Part shown: piece after piece, positions 10,210-21,837 of the stretch
How the letters are laid out: every line of letters begins with the position of its first letter
Numbering within the stretch: position 1 is the stretch's first letter
NCBI GenBank assembly: GCA_037176705.1
Contig: CM073886.1
Span: 15,956,501 to 16,020,500, forward strand
Reading direction: 5' to 3'
From: Molossus alvarezi
Lineage: Eukaryota; Chordata; Mammalia; Chiroptera; Molossidae
Length of the DNA stretch: 64,000 bases
The notes under the pieces: model-generated
Database searches by the model: none
Seen by the model: only the letters and a program-made list of their open reading frames with translations
Told to the model about the DNA's origin: nothing
Translations under genes and position numbers: made by a program

Positions 10210-10462
10210 GCCCTGGCCAGTTTGGCTTAGCAGTTAGAGCATCGGCCTGCAATCCAGAGAGACCTGGGTTCGGTTCCCACTAAGGGCGTGTGCCTAGGTT
10301 GCAGTTTGTCCCTGGCCCTGGTTGGTTGTGCGGGTGGCAACCACTCGATGTGTCCCCTTTCACGTCGATGTTTCTCTCTGTCTCTTCCTCTTTCTCCCTC
10401 CCACTCTATCTGAATAAAAAAATGGAAAAATGTTTTCAGGTGAGGATAAAAAAATAATAATA
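10210..10462 (+). repeat. Ves SINE, T-type (nested)
   Basis: Head GCCCTGGCCAGTTTGGCTTAG, tail GTTTTCAGGTGAGGATAAAA. Bounded by AAAATCAATGGA on both sides, the same target as the previous copy. Confidence 0.9.
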
Positions 10463-10647
10463 AAAATCAATGGAAAAAAATATCCTTAGGTGAGGATTAA
10501 CAATAAAAATAGAATAGCCATGAGCATACTGAATATAGATCTTGGCACATTGTGGGAACTCAAAACATGTTTGTTTTGTTTATTTCTAAGTTCTACTTAA
10601 AGCTTAGTGACAGCAACCTCCAGTATCAACAAGTGTTAGTATTACTT

Positions 10648-10858
10648 TAAACAAAAATTTTTTTTTCTTTATTGATTTTTAGAGAGGGAGAGAGAAATAG
10701 AAACACTGATGAGAGAGAACATCAGTCGGCTACCTCCTGCAATGCCCCCCACTGGGGATTGCAGCCCACAACCTGGACATGTGCCCTGATCAGGAATCGA
10801 ACTGGCAACCTCTTGGTGCATGGGTCGACGCTCAACCACTGAGCCATACTGGCTGGGC
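10648..10858 (-). repeat. Ves SINE, B-type
   Basis: TTTATTGATTTTTAGAGAG on the left, antisense head GAGCCATACTGGCTGGGC on the right; target duplication AGTATTACT. Confidence 0.9.
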
Positions 10859-10975
10859 AGTATTACTGTTTCTTAATCTGTTTTATAATAAATCTAAATA
10901 ATGCTCTATAGTTCAAACATTCTCTTTAACGTTTCTGTAGATACAGTGCAACTAATCTTTAAAATTTGTGTTAGT

Positions 10976-11200
10976 CCAGCCAGTGTGGCTCACTGTTTGA
11001 GCATGGACCCATGCACTAAGAGGTTGCCGGTTTCATTCCCGGTCAGGGCATATGCTCCAGTTGCAGGCTCTATCCCCAGTAGGGAGAGTGTAAGAGGCAG
11101 TTTCTCTCTCACATTGATGTTTCTGTCTCTCTCGCCAAAAAAAAAAAAAAAAAAAAAAGTCAATAAAAACATTTTAAAGAATAAAAATAAAATAAGCAAT
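10976..11200 (+). repeat. Ves SINE, B-type
   Basis: Head CCAGCCAGTGTGGCTCACTG. Perfect 15-base duplication AAAATTTGTGTTAGT at 10961-10975 and 11201-11215. Confidence 0.92.
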
Positions 11201-11316
11201 AAAATTTGTGTTAGTAAAGTCCTGTGTACTTACTAAAAGAAAAAAAAAAGACAACTCGGAAACATGAACTTGACCCTACCACCATGACTCCCCCCATAAT
11301 AACCACTGTTAACATT

Positions 11317-11505
11317 TTTTTTTCTTTATTAATTTTAGAGAGAGAGAGGGAGATAGAGACATTGATAAGAGAGAACATCGATTGACCGCCTCCTGCATGT
11401 CGCCCTCTGGGGATCGGGCCCACAACCTGGGCATGTGCCCTGACCAGGAATCGAACCTCTTCGTGCATGGGTTGACGCTTAACCACTGAGCCACACCAGC
11501 CAGGC
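11317..11505 (-). repeat. Ves SINE, B-type
   Basis: Antisense head CACACCAGCCAGGC. Perfect duplication ACCACTGTTAACATT at 11302-11316 and 11506-11520. Confidence 0.92.
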
Positions 11506-11847
11506 ACCACTGTTAACATTAAAAATGTCTTTATTTATGATACTTTATAAGGCCAGTTATTTTTCATTATGAATAGTAAGAAGATATCCAAGAGAGAAAT
11601 GAGATATCAAAGAGAAATTAAATTCACGGCCAACTCCTAAACCCCATTTTGATGTACAGCTTCCACTTCTCCCAGGGAACTTAAATAAATGTTTTTCAGG
11701 AAGCAGATTATTTTAAGTTTTATCTATTTTTTTTGTTCCCTCTTAGGAAGTTGATAAATAGTTCCTAAAACTGTCAATAGATTGGGAATAAGAAAGGAAA
11801 GCAGAGAAAATAAGTTAATAAGTAGTTGCTGTTTGATGATGAATTGA

Positions 11848-12664
<817 letters not shown>

Positions 12665-12676
12665 CCCAAATTTGAT

Positions 12677-13180
12677 ATTTATTTATTTATCCTTACCCGA
12701 GGACATTTTTCCATTTTTTGTTCAGATAGAGGGGGAGGAAGAGAGAGAGAGAAACATCAACGCGAAAGGGACACATTGAGTGGTTGCTACCCGCACGACC
12801 CAACCAGGGCTGGGGACAAACTGCAACCGAGGTACATGCCCTTAGCGGGAACCGAACCTGGGTCACTCTGGACTGCAGGCCGACACTCTAACCTCTGAGC
12901 CAAACCGGCCAGGGCTGATTTTTATTTTTTATTATTATTATTTTTTATCCTCACCCGAGGACATTTTTGCATTTATCTTCAGATAGAGCAGAAGGAAGGC
13001 GGGGGGAGAGAGAGAGAAACATCGACGTGAGAGAGACACATCGAGTGGTTGCCACCCACACGACCCCAACCGGGGCTGGGGACAAACTGCAACCGAGGTA
13101 CATGCCCTTAGCGGGAACAAAACCCAGGCCTCTCTGGTCCATGGGCCGACACTCTAACTGCTGAGCCAAATCGGCCAGGG
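12677..13180 (-). repeat. Ves SINE, T-type (outer), with a nested copy
   Basis: The outer copy spans about 12930-13180 (ATCCTCACCCGAGGAC to CCAAATCGGCCAGGGC). The duplication CCCAAATTTGAT lies at 12665-12676 and 13181-13192. Confidence 0.88.
12681..12915 (-). repeat. Ves SINE, T-type (nested in the oligo-T of its neighbour)
   Basis: ATCCTTACCCGAGGAC to CCAAACCGGCCAGGGC. It lies inside the target duplication of the outer SINE, so it arrived later. Confidence 0.9.
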
Positions 13181-13198
13181 CCCAAATTTGATTTTAAA

Positions 13199-13399
13199 AA
13201 AAGTGTTTTTTTTCCCTTTATTGATTTGAGAGAGAGAGGAAGGGAGAGGGAGAGAGAGATAGAAATATTGATGAGAGAGAACACTGATTGGCCACTGGGG
13301 ACTGGGCCCACAACCTGGGCATGTGTTCTGACCAGGAATCGAACTGGCGACCTCTTGGTGCATCGGTTGATGCTCAACCACTGAGCCACACCAGCCAGA
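13199..13399 (-). repeat. Ves SINE, B-type
   Basis: CTTTATTGATTTGAGAGAG to GAGCCACACCAGCCAGA. The same CCAAATTTG target sequence recurs at its right edge. Confidence 0.88.
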
Positions 13400-13611
13400 C
13401 CAAATTTTGTTTTTTTAAATCAGTTAAACCTATTCTTACGGTGAGGATTTGCTCCCTTGGATGTTTGGTATTTTATATTTTTCTTAATCTTGCTAACTAA
13501 GCAGGGGACTCAGAAAGCTTCCTGTTACAGATCCCCTGACCTCTCAGTTGCCCACTTTCTCTTTTGTGGACTTTAAATGGTATCTTCTCTCTTTCTCTCT
13601 CTCTCTGATAG

Positions 13612-13696
13612 GTATGAACCTCAGACTGACATCCCTTCTGATGTTGAGACAGAACAAGACCGAGTTTTCTTCATTAAGGCAGTTGCCCAATTCATG
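13612..13696 (+). CDS. CLUAP1: CLUAP1 coding exon 3
   Basis: It follows a strong CT-rich tract ending CTGATAG and opens with G completing Arg45, then [20 protein letters not shown] and IKAVAQFM. The donor is ATG|GTTAGT, phase 0. It is the second helical stretch of the CH-like region. The open frame continues into the intron to a stop at about 13760, but the donor is standard. Confidence 0.95.
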
Positions 13697-13859
13697 GTTA
13701 GTTCAGGCTTATTTGATATAGTTCTAAAATTAAATACAGTAGAAAAGTATGGTCTTACTTAGAGCTTCTTTCAAGTTTCTAAACCCATTCTCTCACCAGG
13801 TTTCTGTAGAGCCATTTTGCCAGCAAAGTTTTTAGTTTTTAATTCATTATTTGTTAAGA

Positions 13860-14375
13860 TTTTTATTTATTTTTTAGTAGATTATATATTTCATGGTTCT
13901 GAACATTTTTTTAGATGATGAAAAGTGACTTCTTATCCTGTCTGCCATTAGCCAGTTCCATTTCCATCAATCACTATTAATATTTTCCAGAGTTTATGCA
14001 TATATAAGCAAATAGAATATACATTCTTTTCCTTCTTTTTACACAAATGGTGGCATACTGTTTAGAATCTTCACTTAGTGATACATTTTGAAGAGCTTTG
14101 CAAATACATATAGAACTTCCTATTCTCTCTTTAACATCTGGGTATATTGCTTGCCTGGATAAATCACAGTTTATGTAATTTATATAGATAGGCATTTAGG
14201 TGTTTGTAACCTTTGCTCTTTGAAGCAATGCTATAACAATCTATACGTATCTCCTTTCGTTTTTGATATATTCATCTGTAGGATAAGTTCTTAGGATTGG
14301 AATTGCTAGGTCAAAAGATATGTGTATTTGTAATTTCATTGTCTTTTATCAATTGCTGTCCATCAAGATTGTATC
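13860..14375 (-). mobile_element. Old L1 3' fragment (L1M-like)
   Basis: The minus strand resembles ancient L1 3' sequence. TTCTTAGGATTGGAATTGCT followed by AGGTCAAAAGATATGTG is the clearest stretch (about 14287-14325). Strongly diverged; no open frame. Confidence 0.55.
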
Positions 14376-14652
14376 TTTTTTTGGTTTGTTTGTTAATCCT
14401 CACCTGAGAATATTTTTCCATTGATTTTTAGATAGAGTAGTACAGAGAGAGAGAGAGAGAGAGAGAGGGAGACAGAGAGAAACATCAATGTGAGAGAGAC
14501 TCATCAATTGGTAGTCTCCCACACAACCCCAGCCGGGGCCAAGGATTGAACCTACAACCCAGGTACATGCCATGCCCTTGATCAGGAATTGAACCCGCAA
14601 TCCTTTGGTCTTCATGCCAATGCTCTAACCACTGAGCAAAACTGACCAGGGC
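14376..14652 (-). repeat. Ves SINE, diverged
   Basis: ATCCTCACCTGAGAATATTTT to GAGCAAAACTGACCAGGGC, with a GA-rich run. It is an older variant containing an extra CATGCC repeat. Confidence 0.85.
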
Positions 14653-14786
14653 TGAATGTTTGACTCTTACTACAATCTGGTTATATCCCAATTATTGGCA
14701 GAGACATTTTCAAATTACTTACATGAGATTTGGTTTAGATTTTACATGGAAAGGTCCTTAAACTTTTTTTTTTGGTCTGAAAATAG

Positions 14787-14966
14787 GCCACCAAGGCACA
14801 TATAAAACTCAATACTAAGAAGCTTTATCAAGCAGATGGCTATGCAGTGAAGGAACTATTGAAGATCACCTCTGTCCTTTATAACGCTATGAAGACCAAA
14901 GGGATGGAGGGCTCTAAAATAGGAGAGGACGATATCAGCAAATTCAAGTTTGATCTTGGCTCAAAG
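14787..14966 (+). CDS. CLUAP1: CLUAP1 coding exon 4
   Basis: A 180-base exon of 60 whole codons (residues 74-133), with acceptor AAATAG|GCC and donor AAG|GTAAGG. It reads [20 protein letters not shown] and continues through [18 protein letters not shown] to FKFDLGSK. It closes the CH-like domain. Both flanking phases are 0, so skipping it would keep the frame. Confidence 0.95.
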
Positions 14967-15924
14967 GTAAGGACAATTAAAAGCTTGTAGTGAGGGATGG
15001 AATGTATATTTCTCACTCTGAAATGGAACATGTCATATACTCACAGAACTACTTTTTTACTCCTTGACTGAGGGCAATTTGTCAGTATTTGGATAAAAAC
15101 AGAAGTCACAATACATTAATTCAACTATTTACTGAAAGCCTGATGCTAGTAAGGTAGGAGAAACTAGAGCTAGCAGAAACAGAATCCTAGAGTACTAAGG
15201 AAATAGAAAGAAAGTCGTCAGCTGTGAATGAATATTGAGAATTGTTGCTGATGGTCTTATAATAAAAGAGAGACATTGGGGATTTGTTGTTTAGGAGAAG
15301 AGGGAGTGTGAGCAGAGCAGGGAGATGTTTGTTTGGGCTCTGAAAATTTAGCATATTCAAGGAAGAAAGGGTGACGTAAATCCTAAAAAAGAAGTTTTGC
15401 ACAGAGCAAGGTGCTAAATCGTCGTCGTCGTCGTCGTCATCATCATCTTCATAGCAGTGGCTGCCTCCCTTGTGGGAGCTGGGTACTGTGTATATTAACT
15501 CATTTGAGCTTCACAGCTGTGAAATTCAGTCTAAAGGCAGAGAATGAGGGGACAGAAGCGTTAAACAGAGGGCATCAGGATGCTGCTCTAGGAAATGTGT
15601 CCTTCATTACCTCTCCTTTAGTCACCCCACCACTGTAGGGGTCCCCTATTGTGACCTAGGAAGCAAGTCAGATTGGATTTGACTTGACATTTTGGCTTTT
15701 AAAGAGATCCTAAGTTGGTCTAATTTGTACTTAAATCAGTGTTTTCTAAACTATCATCCTGTGGGCTCTCTTCCACAGGATATAAGTACATGTCTTATGG
15801 AAAATGTGTTCTATAGTCAAGTAACCCAAATGGAGGTAGGGATTTGTATTAACAAACTGGTTATTTCTGAATGCCTATTAAAAACCTGTCACTGAGGTTC
15901 CTGTTTTTGATATTTTCCTTCCAG
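14967..15924. other. Intron 4, unique apart from a short CGT/CAT run
   Basis: A trinucleotide run GTCGTCGTCGTCGTC then ATCATCATC lies at 15420-15450. No repeats or other exons seen. Confidence 0.6.
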
Positions 15925-16020
15925 ATTGCAGAATTGAAAGCAGCCAGGCAGCTTGCTTCTGAAATCACCTCCAAAGGAGCATCTCTGTATGACTTGCTGG
16001 GCAAGGAGGTAGAATTGAGG
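15925..16020 (+). CDS. CLUAP1: CLUAP1 coding exon 5
   Basis: A 96-base exon of 32 codons (residues 134-165) that reads [20 protein letters not shown] and then [12 protein letters not shown]. The acceptor is TTCCTTCCAG and the donor is AGG|GTAAGC. It marks the passage from the CH-like domain to the helical region. It is phase 0 on both sides. Confidence 0.95.
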
Positions 16021-16221
16021 GTAAGCAGTGCTGAGATAACTTAATTACTTTCTCAGCTAAGCAGATTTTCAAGGTTTTCTTTTCCAATTATTTTTTTTCA
16101 CTGTTGTGATTTTATTAAACTGTACCTGATCAAATGATATACTATGTGAGAAAGTAATGTGTAGTGTTAGCTGTTATTCCTGCTTCTAGTGGGCACTGGT
16201 CTGTTGTTTTTGTTTTTCTGT

Positions 16222-16472
16222 TTTGTTTTTTATCCTCACCTGAGGACATTTTTGCATTTACCTTCAGATAGAGCAGGAGGGAGAGAGCAAGGGAGAGAGA
16301 GAGAGAAACACTGATGTGAGAGAGAGAGACACCGACTGTCTGCCACCCACACAACCCCAACCGGGGCTGGGGACAAACTGCAACCGAGATATGCACCCTT
16401 AGCAGGACCCAAACCCGGGTCTCTCTGGTCCGTGGGCCGATACTCTAACTACTGAGCCAAACTGGCCAGGGC
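16222..16472 (-). repeat. Ves SINE, T-type
   Basis: ATCCTCACCTGAGGAC to CCAAACTGGCCAGGGC, lying inside the flank of the B-type copy to its right. Confidence 0.9.
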
Positions 16473-16696
16473 TTTTTTTGTTTTTTTAATATGTTTTTAT
16501 TTATTTTTTTAGAGAGAGAGGAAGGGAGAGAGAGAGAGAGAGAGAAACATTGATGTTAGAGAGAAACATCGATCAGTTGCCTCCTACCTTCCTGCTACTG
16601 GGGATTAAGCCGTGGGCATGTGCCATGACTGGGATGAAACTGGGACCTCTCAGTCCATGGGATGACGCTCAATCCACTAAGCGACATCAGCCAGGT
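16473..16696 (-). repeat. Ves SINE, B-type
   Basis: TTTATTTATTTTTTTAGAGAG to GCGACATCAGCCAGGT. TGGTCTGTT is seen left of the pair (16198) and right of it (16700). Confidence 0.85.
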
Positions 16697-16864
16697 ACGT
16701 TGGTCTGTTTTTAATATCTTTGACTTTTGTTCAGGGATGGCAAATATGTGGCATGTTGCTGAAACTTTTCTCCTGTGTCCATGGCAGACGTTATTGATCA
16801 TGATGCTTTTCTTGGTGAACTCAGCCTCAACATTCTTCTCAACAAAATCCTCTTCTGAGCCATG

Positions 16865-17330
16865 ATGGTTCCTAAACCTTGCTGTGCAATGCAATCACCT
16901 GGGTATTTTAAAAAACTACTGATGCCTTGCTTTCCATTTTTATATCATTGGTATGAAATGTGACTTGGGCTCTTGGGATTTTAAGTCTTCTGTGTGATTT
17001 AAACACAATGTTTGGGAACCAATAATCTAGACAGTCACTATCAATTAGTTGAAGTTAATGTTAATAGTTTATATTTATTTGCAATCCTGTTCTAGTTAAT
17101 GTCATTCAAGGAGTATGCTCCATCCATTATGTTTAAGGAGCTGTTCAAGGGTGTGCTTCTGGAGGACTCCCATAGAGCTCCTGTAGAGCTTTTAAATCAC
17201 CTGATGTCCAGGATGTTCCCAAAAATCAATAAATCAGAATGCCTGGGGTAGAGAACCAGGCATCCAGTTTTTAAAGATCTCCAGGTGATTTCAGTGGGAA
17301 GCAGAATTTGGGACCGACTGGTTTAAGAGG
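16865..17330 (+). repeat. Two MER5-like hAT fragments
   Basis: 16865-17030 (GCAATCACCTGGGTATTTTA near the left, TTTGGGAACCA near the right) and 17165-17330 (AATCACCTGATGTCCAG, then CTCCAGGTGATTTCAG) resemble MER5-type non-autonomous hAT elements. Confidence 0.5.
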
Positions 17331-17400
17331 AAATAGAATATTATTTACCTGTAGGGGTTTATGGTACTTGAAGCATACATGTTCATATCTAATGTTTTTA

Positions 17401-17624
17401 TTTTATTTTTTAATAATTAAAAACAATTTTTTTCTTCATTGACTTTTAGAGAGAGAGGAAGAGAGAGATGGAAACATTGATGAGAGAGACCATGATTGGC
17501 TGCCTCCTGCATGTGCCCCACTGGGGATCGGGCCCACAACCTGGGCATGTGCCCTGACTGAGAATCGAACCAGTGACCTCTTGGTACATGGGTCAACGCT
17601 CAGCCACTGAGCCACCGGTCAGGC
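17401..17624 (-). repeat. Ves SINE, B-type
   Basis: CTTCATTGACTTTTAGAGAG to GAGCCACCGGTCAGGC. Target duplication TATCT(A/G)ATGTTTTTA. Confidence 0.9.
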
Positions 17625-17777
17625 TTATCTGATGTTTTTAAATTAAATACATTTCATTCATTCTGTTCCCATCAGATATGCCAGCCATGACCACTTTCTC
17701 ACTTTCTTGCTTGTGTTCTGTGTTCTGGCATTGCTGCTATAGTGTAATTTTTGTTTTTCATCTTGTTGTTTTTTTCT

Positions 17778-18010
17778 TTTTTTAATCCTCACCCGAGGAT
17801 ATTTTTGCATTTATTTTCAGACAGAGAAAGAGGGAGGGAGGGAGGGAGGGAGGGAGAGAAACAGAAACATCGATTGGTTGCCTCCCTCATGACATCGACC
17901 AGGGCTGGGGACCGAACCTCAACTGAGGTATGTGTCCTTGACCGGAATTGAACCCGCAACTCTATGGTCTGCGGGCCAGTGCTCTAACCACTGAGCAAAA
18001 TCACCAGAGC
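17778..18010 (-). repeat. Ves SINE, diverged T-type
   Basis: ATCCTCACCCGAGGATATTT to GAGCAAAATCACCAGAGC, with (GGGA)n inside. Confidence 0.85.
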
Positions 18011-18090
18011 TCCTCTTGTTTTTTATTTCAACCCTAGAAGAACACTGGAAGTGGGAGACTTGGGTGCCAGGTTACCATCTCTGCTCTTTA

Positions 18091-18356
18091 TTTTTTTTAA
18101 TCCTCACCTGAGGATAATTTTTCCATTGATTTTTTTTTTTTTTTGGAGAGAGTGGAAGAGAGGGAGGAAAGGGGAGAGAGAGAGAGAAACATTGATATGA
18201 AAGAGACACACCAACTGGTTGCTTTCCATATGCCCCTGACTGGGGCCAGGGATCGAACCCATAACCCAGGTATGTACCCTTGACTAGGAATTGAACCCGC
18301 GACCCTTCAGTTCATGGGCTGACACCCATAAGCACTGAGCCATACCGGCCAAGGCG
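18091..18356 (-). repeat. Ves SINE, diverged T-type
   Basis: ATCCTCACCTGAGGATAATT to GAGCCATACCGGCCAAGGC. Target duplication CCATC(T/C)CTGCTCTT. Confidence 0.88.
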
Positions 18357-19456
18357 CCATCCCTGCTCTTGATATAGTAGTTGCCACCTGCTGAAGAGTA
18401 GTTGGCAGAACAAAACTGCCAGTAATGTCTAATAGCTAAGTTAGGTAACCAATGAGGCAACTTTAGGTTTTTAATGTTTTCTCTTTATAGTACAGTAGTG
18501 CACATGTCTGTACATGTTCCTAACAGACCTAGAGACAGGAGCTGGTGACTTGTTATTTGTCAGTGGAGCTTTGGCCTCATTGTGAGATTTCACCAGCATT
18601 CCACTGGGGGACCCTTTTAACACCATCCTATAATGAACTGATGAAACAATCAGTGGCTGAACTGTTGCCATGGAAGCCATGAGACCCTTCTCAAATTCTG
18701 TGTGCAGTCATGATCTGAGGATGATCCCCTAGCCAGTATTTGTTTTTCATACACTCAACCAACACTCATTGAGGAACACCAACCACAGGCAAGGCACTGA
18801 GCCTTGCGTTAAGTTTTAATCCCTTCCCTTCATAGTTTTTTTTACCAGTGAGGGAGATAAGGTACACTATGGAGTAAAGAAAGCACAAGCTAGAGTTTTA
18901 TAAAGTGATTCAGGAATCTCATAACTGCATCAACCTTAAAATCCCATGTCTCAGAAGTTCCCAGTACTGATATAATAGGCACAAATGCCTCCCTTGATTG
19001 GTCCATAATTAGTGCTAGGGGCAGGGCCAAAGCTACTCTTCTAATTAGTTGCAATTGTCAGTGAAAGACAACTTAGAGGGACTTAATCATAAAGATTGTA
19101 GAGGCTGACAGGGGATTCAGTCAGCAAGTTTAGCTGAGTTTGGTTTGGGAGTCCCCTGAACAGAATGCAGGTAAAGAAGCAAATTTAGGAGAAAAGCTGA
19201 GGGATGGTAAGTTGCCCTTGGTGCTATGGGGACCTGGGGCTGTAGCTGAAAAGGCATGTTAGAGAGAGGCCAGGTTGGCAGTAGAATTACAGAAGACATT
19301 TGGAGAAGGTGATGGTGGAAGTGTTTTTGCATCAGAGATCCATGTTTTAATGAGATTTTTAGGAACCAGCCTGTAAGCCATATATAGATTTGGAAATTGA
19401 TTTTGAGAATTCCTCTTCTGAAAATATATATAATTTTATTTCATTGTTTCTCATAG
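18357..19456. other. Intron 5 distal part, no recognised feature
   Basis: Apparently unique sequence before exon 6. No convincing exon, RNA gene or repeat seen. Confidence 0.5.
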
Positions 19457-19540
19457 GAACTGAGAACAGAAGCAATTGCCAGACCTCTGGAAATAAATGA
19501 GACTGAAAAAGTGATGAGAATTGCAATAAAGGATATTTTG
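19457..19540 (+). CDS. CLUAP1: CLUAP1 coding exon 6
   Basis: An 84-base exon of 28 codons (residues 166-193) that reads [20 protein letters not shown] and then RIAIKDIL. The acceptor is TTTCTCATAG and the donor is TTG|GTGAGA. It precedes the largest intron seen here, 19.8 kb, which is filled with nested LINEs. Confidence 0.95.
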
Positions 19541-19900
19541 GTGAGATTACTTTGCTTTTATTTAATGTTTTTGTGTCTGGGCCTCAAAAATACTGATTTC
19601 TTGCCTCCATAAGACAGAACAAGCTACGCCTACTAACAAAGAAGGATATGTTAGTAGGGAAATGAAAAATTTAGAGAACATTCTAGAATACTTAGGTCAC
19701 TTACTACTATTTTCCCCCTTGTTATAAATATGAATAGCTTCTCATGTTATTAAAAATTTGTCAATTTTAATAGTTCAATAATTCTATTAAAATTTTCATT
19801 TGTATTATTAAATTATGCTCTATTTTGTGGACTCATCATATTCATTTAACCAAGTACTAATTGCTGGGCATTCAAATGATTTCTAGGTTTTCTTACTTCT

Positions 19901-20152
19901 TTTTTTTTTTTAATCCTCACCCGAGGACACTTTTCCATTTTTTGTTCAGATGGAGTGGGAGGGAGAGAGAGGAAGAGAGAGAGAGAGAGAAACATCAACG
20001 TGAAAGGGACACATTGAGTGGCTGCCACCTGCATGACCAACCAGGGCCGGGGACAAACTGCAACCGAGGTACGTGCCCTTAGCGGGAACCGAACCCGGGT
20101 TTCTCTGGACCGCAGGCTGATGCTCCAACTGCTGAGCCAAACTGGCCAGGGC
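19901..20152 (-). repeat. Ves SINE, T-type
   Basis: ATCCTCACCCGAGGACACTT to CCAAACTGGCCAGGGC. Duplication GTTTTCTTACTTCT on both sides. Confidence 0.93.
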
Positions 20153-20244
20153 GGTTTTCTTACTTCTATAAAGCACTGTATTAAATAGCATGATCACCAA
20201 TGAATTATTATTTGCTCATTCATTTGGAAGGCAGATAGTGAGGG

Positions 20245-20440
20245 ACACTCTATACTCAGATTATTTGAGTTTGAATCCCACCATGTGATCTTAGGCAAGT
20301 TACTTAACCTCTCTGTGCCTCACTTTCCTCATCTGTAAAATGGAGAGAATGGCAGTGCCTGCCAGATAGGGTCCTTTGAGCATTCATTATAACAGTGTGT
20401 CATACATAGTCTGGCATATAGCAGGTGTTCAGTTACTATT
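20245..20440 (+). repeat. MIR SINE
   Basis: GTTACTTAACCTCTCTGTGC followed by CTCACTTTCCTCATCTGTAA is the MIR core, and GTCTGGCATATAGCAGGTG is its 3' part. Confidence 0.85.
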
Positions 20441-20691
20441 AGGATTCATTTTATTCAGTAGACACAGGTGAGGGGGGGAGGTCATGTAAATTAGGAGTAG
20501 GCATAAAACAATTTCCTGAGAGTTGTACAAAATTCTCAGATTGATAGGTTTTTCTAAGACCCTGTTATAAAATGATAATATTCCCTGGGAGACACAGCAC
20601 AGGGGAGCCAGAGGCTCAGCAGGGTAAGAAGGGCAGGGCAGATGAAATGGGAGATTGATTACATACAGGTAGATTGATTCAAATAAATAAA

Positions 20692-20811
20692 TACAGGGTG
20701 GGGCCAAAGTAGATGTGAGTATAAGAAACAGTTTGTTATTGTACTATTATTTATTATTGTATTATTTCCCACACAAATTACTATAAACCCACTATTGGCC
20801 TAGCCTGTATA
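20692..20811. mobile_element. Mariner-derived MITE
   Basis: The left end TACAGGGTGGGGCCAAAGTA pairs with the right end TATTGGCCTAGCCTGTA. Between them lies AT-rich sequence with mirrored TATTGTACTATTATT and ATTATTGTATTATTTCCC. TA borders. It is related to the copy at 61042. Confidence 0.75.
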
Positions 20812-20822
20812 TTACAGATAAT

Positions 20823-21099
20823 GGGCCCTGGCTGGTGTGGCATATGTGGCTCAGTGGTCGGCCAGCACACCAAAGGTCGTGGGTTTGATTCCCAGTCAAG
20901 GGCACATACCTGGGTTGCAGATTCAATCCTCGGCCCTGGTCAGGGCACATGTAAGGGGGCAACCAATCAATGTGTTTCTGTCACACTGATGTTTCTCTCT
21001 CTTTCTTTCTCTCTGTCCCCTTCCTTCCATCCCTCTCTTCCACTCTCTAAAATCAATGATAAAAATATCCTTGGGTGAGGATTAGCAACAACAAAAAAA
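20823..21099 (+). repeat. Ves-related SINE with a duplicated head segment
   Basis: Head GGCCCTGGCTGGTGTGGCATATGTGGCTCAG, in which TGTGGC appears twice. Tail TATCCTTGGGTGAGGATTAG. Flank repeat AGATAAT(G/A)G. Confidence 0.85.
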
Positions 21100-21616
21100 G
21101 ATAATAGAAGCCAAGTTTCTCACTGTTGGAGTAGGGGTTTACAGATACTATGAAAAGGGAGAAAAGTAGAATGAATCCTGAAATTGGAGGTGTGGGTTAA
21201 ATGCATGGTTTGCAATATATGTAGAGATATGGGAATAAATTTTGATGTATGTGTTCAGTATTTATATACCCACATTTACATGCATACATTTCTTAGCATT
21301 GAGCACACCTAGCACCCAAATCTTGGCTTCTAAATGCCATTCTCCACTAAGAGGAGCCAGGGCTCTTGTTGAGAAATGCTGATTTCAAAGCTGGGACAGG
21401 AAAGTGCAAGGTCTTGTGCCAGAAAGCAAGGAAGTGCTCTGAGAATGAAAGGACGTAGAAGCCAGCTTGAGTGGGCTTCCCCTGGCCAAACCAGGTCAGT
21501 TTAAACACCAAAATAAATAAATACTAGTAATGGATTATAGACCATTGAGTGAAATAAGAGACCATGTGTTTCTCACTGATACAAAAAAAGTAAGTGAATA
21601 TATTGACAGCGGGATT
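21100..21616. other. Intron 6, no recognised feature
   Basis: Apparently unique, AT-rich sequence with no exon or repeat identified. Confidence 0.5.
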
Positions 21617-21836
21617 TTGTTTGTTTGTTGATTCTCACCAGAGGATATTTTTCCATTGATTTTTAGAGAGGGAGAGAGGGAGGAACATTGATTTGAGAGA
21701 CACATCAGTTATACAATCCTGAGCAGGTCTGTGGATCAGATCTGTAACCCAGGTACATGCCCTTGACCAGAATGCAACCCAGGACCCTTCGGTCCACAGG
21801 CCAAATGTCCCGACCACTGAGCAAACCGGCCAGGGC
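21617..21836 (-). repeat. Ves-related SINE, shortened
   Basis: ATTCTCACCAGAGGATATTT to GAGCAAACCGGCCAGGGC. About 25 bases are missing in the middle compared with its relatives. Confidence 0.82.
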
Positions 21837-21837
21837 T

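Larger units (their letters stand above)
9736..10517 (+). repeat. Ves SINE (outer) of a three-SINE nest
   Basis: Head GCCCTGGTCAGTGTGGCTTAG to 9920, and tail TATCCTTAGGTGAGGATTA at about 10480-10500. Two other SINEs sit between. Imperfect flank repeat CCAAGAGCAC / CCATGAGCAT. Confidence 0.85.

Noticed and set aside
15411..15638. Open frame beginning with an Arg/His run in intron 4
   Set aside because: It derives from the CGT/CAT trinucleotide run; no splice sites flank it.
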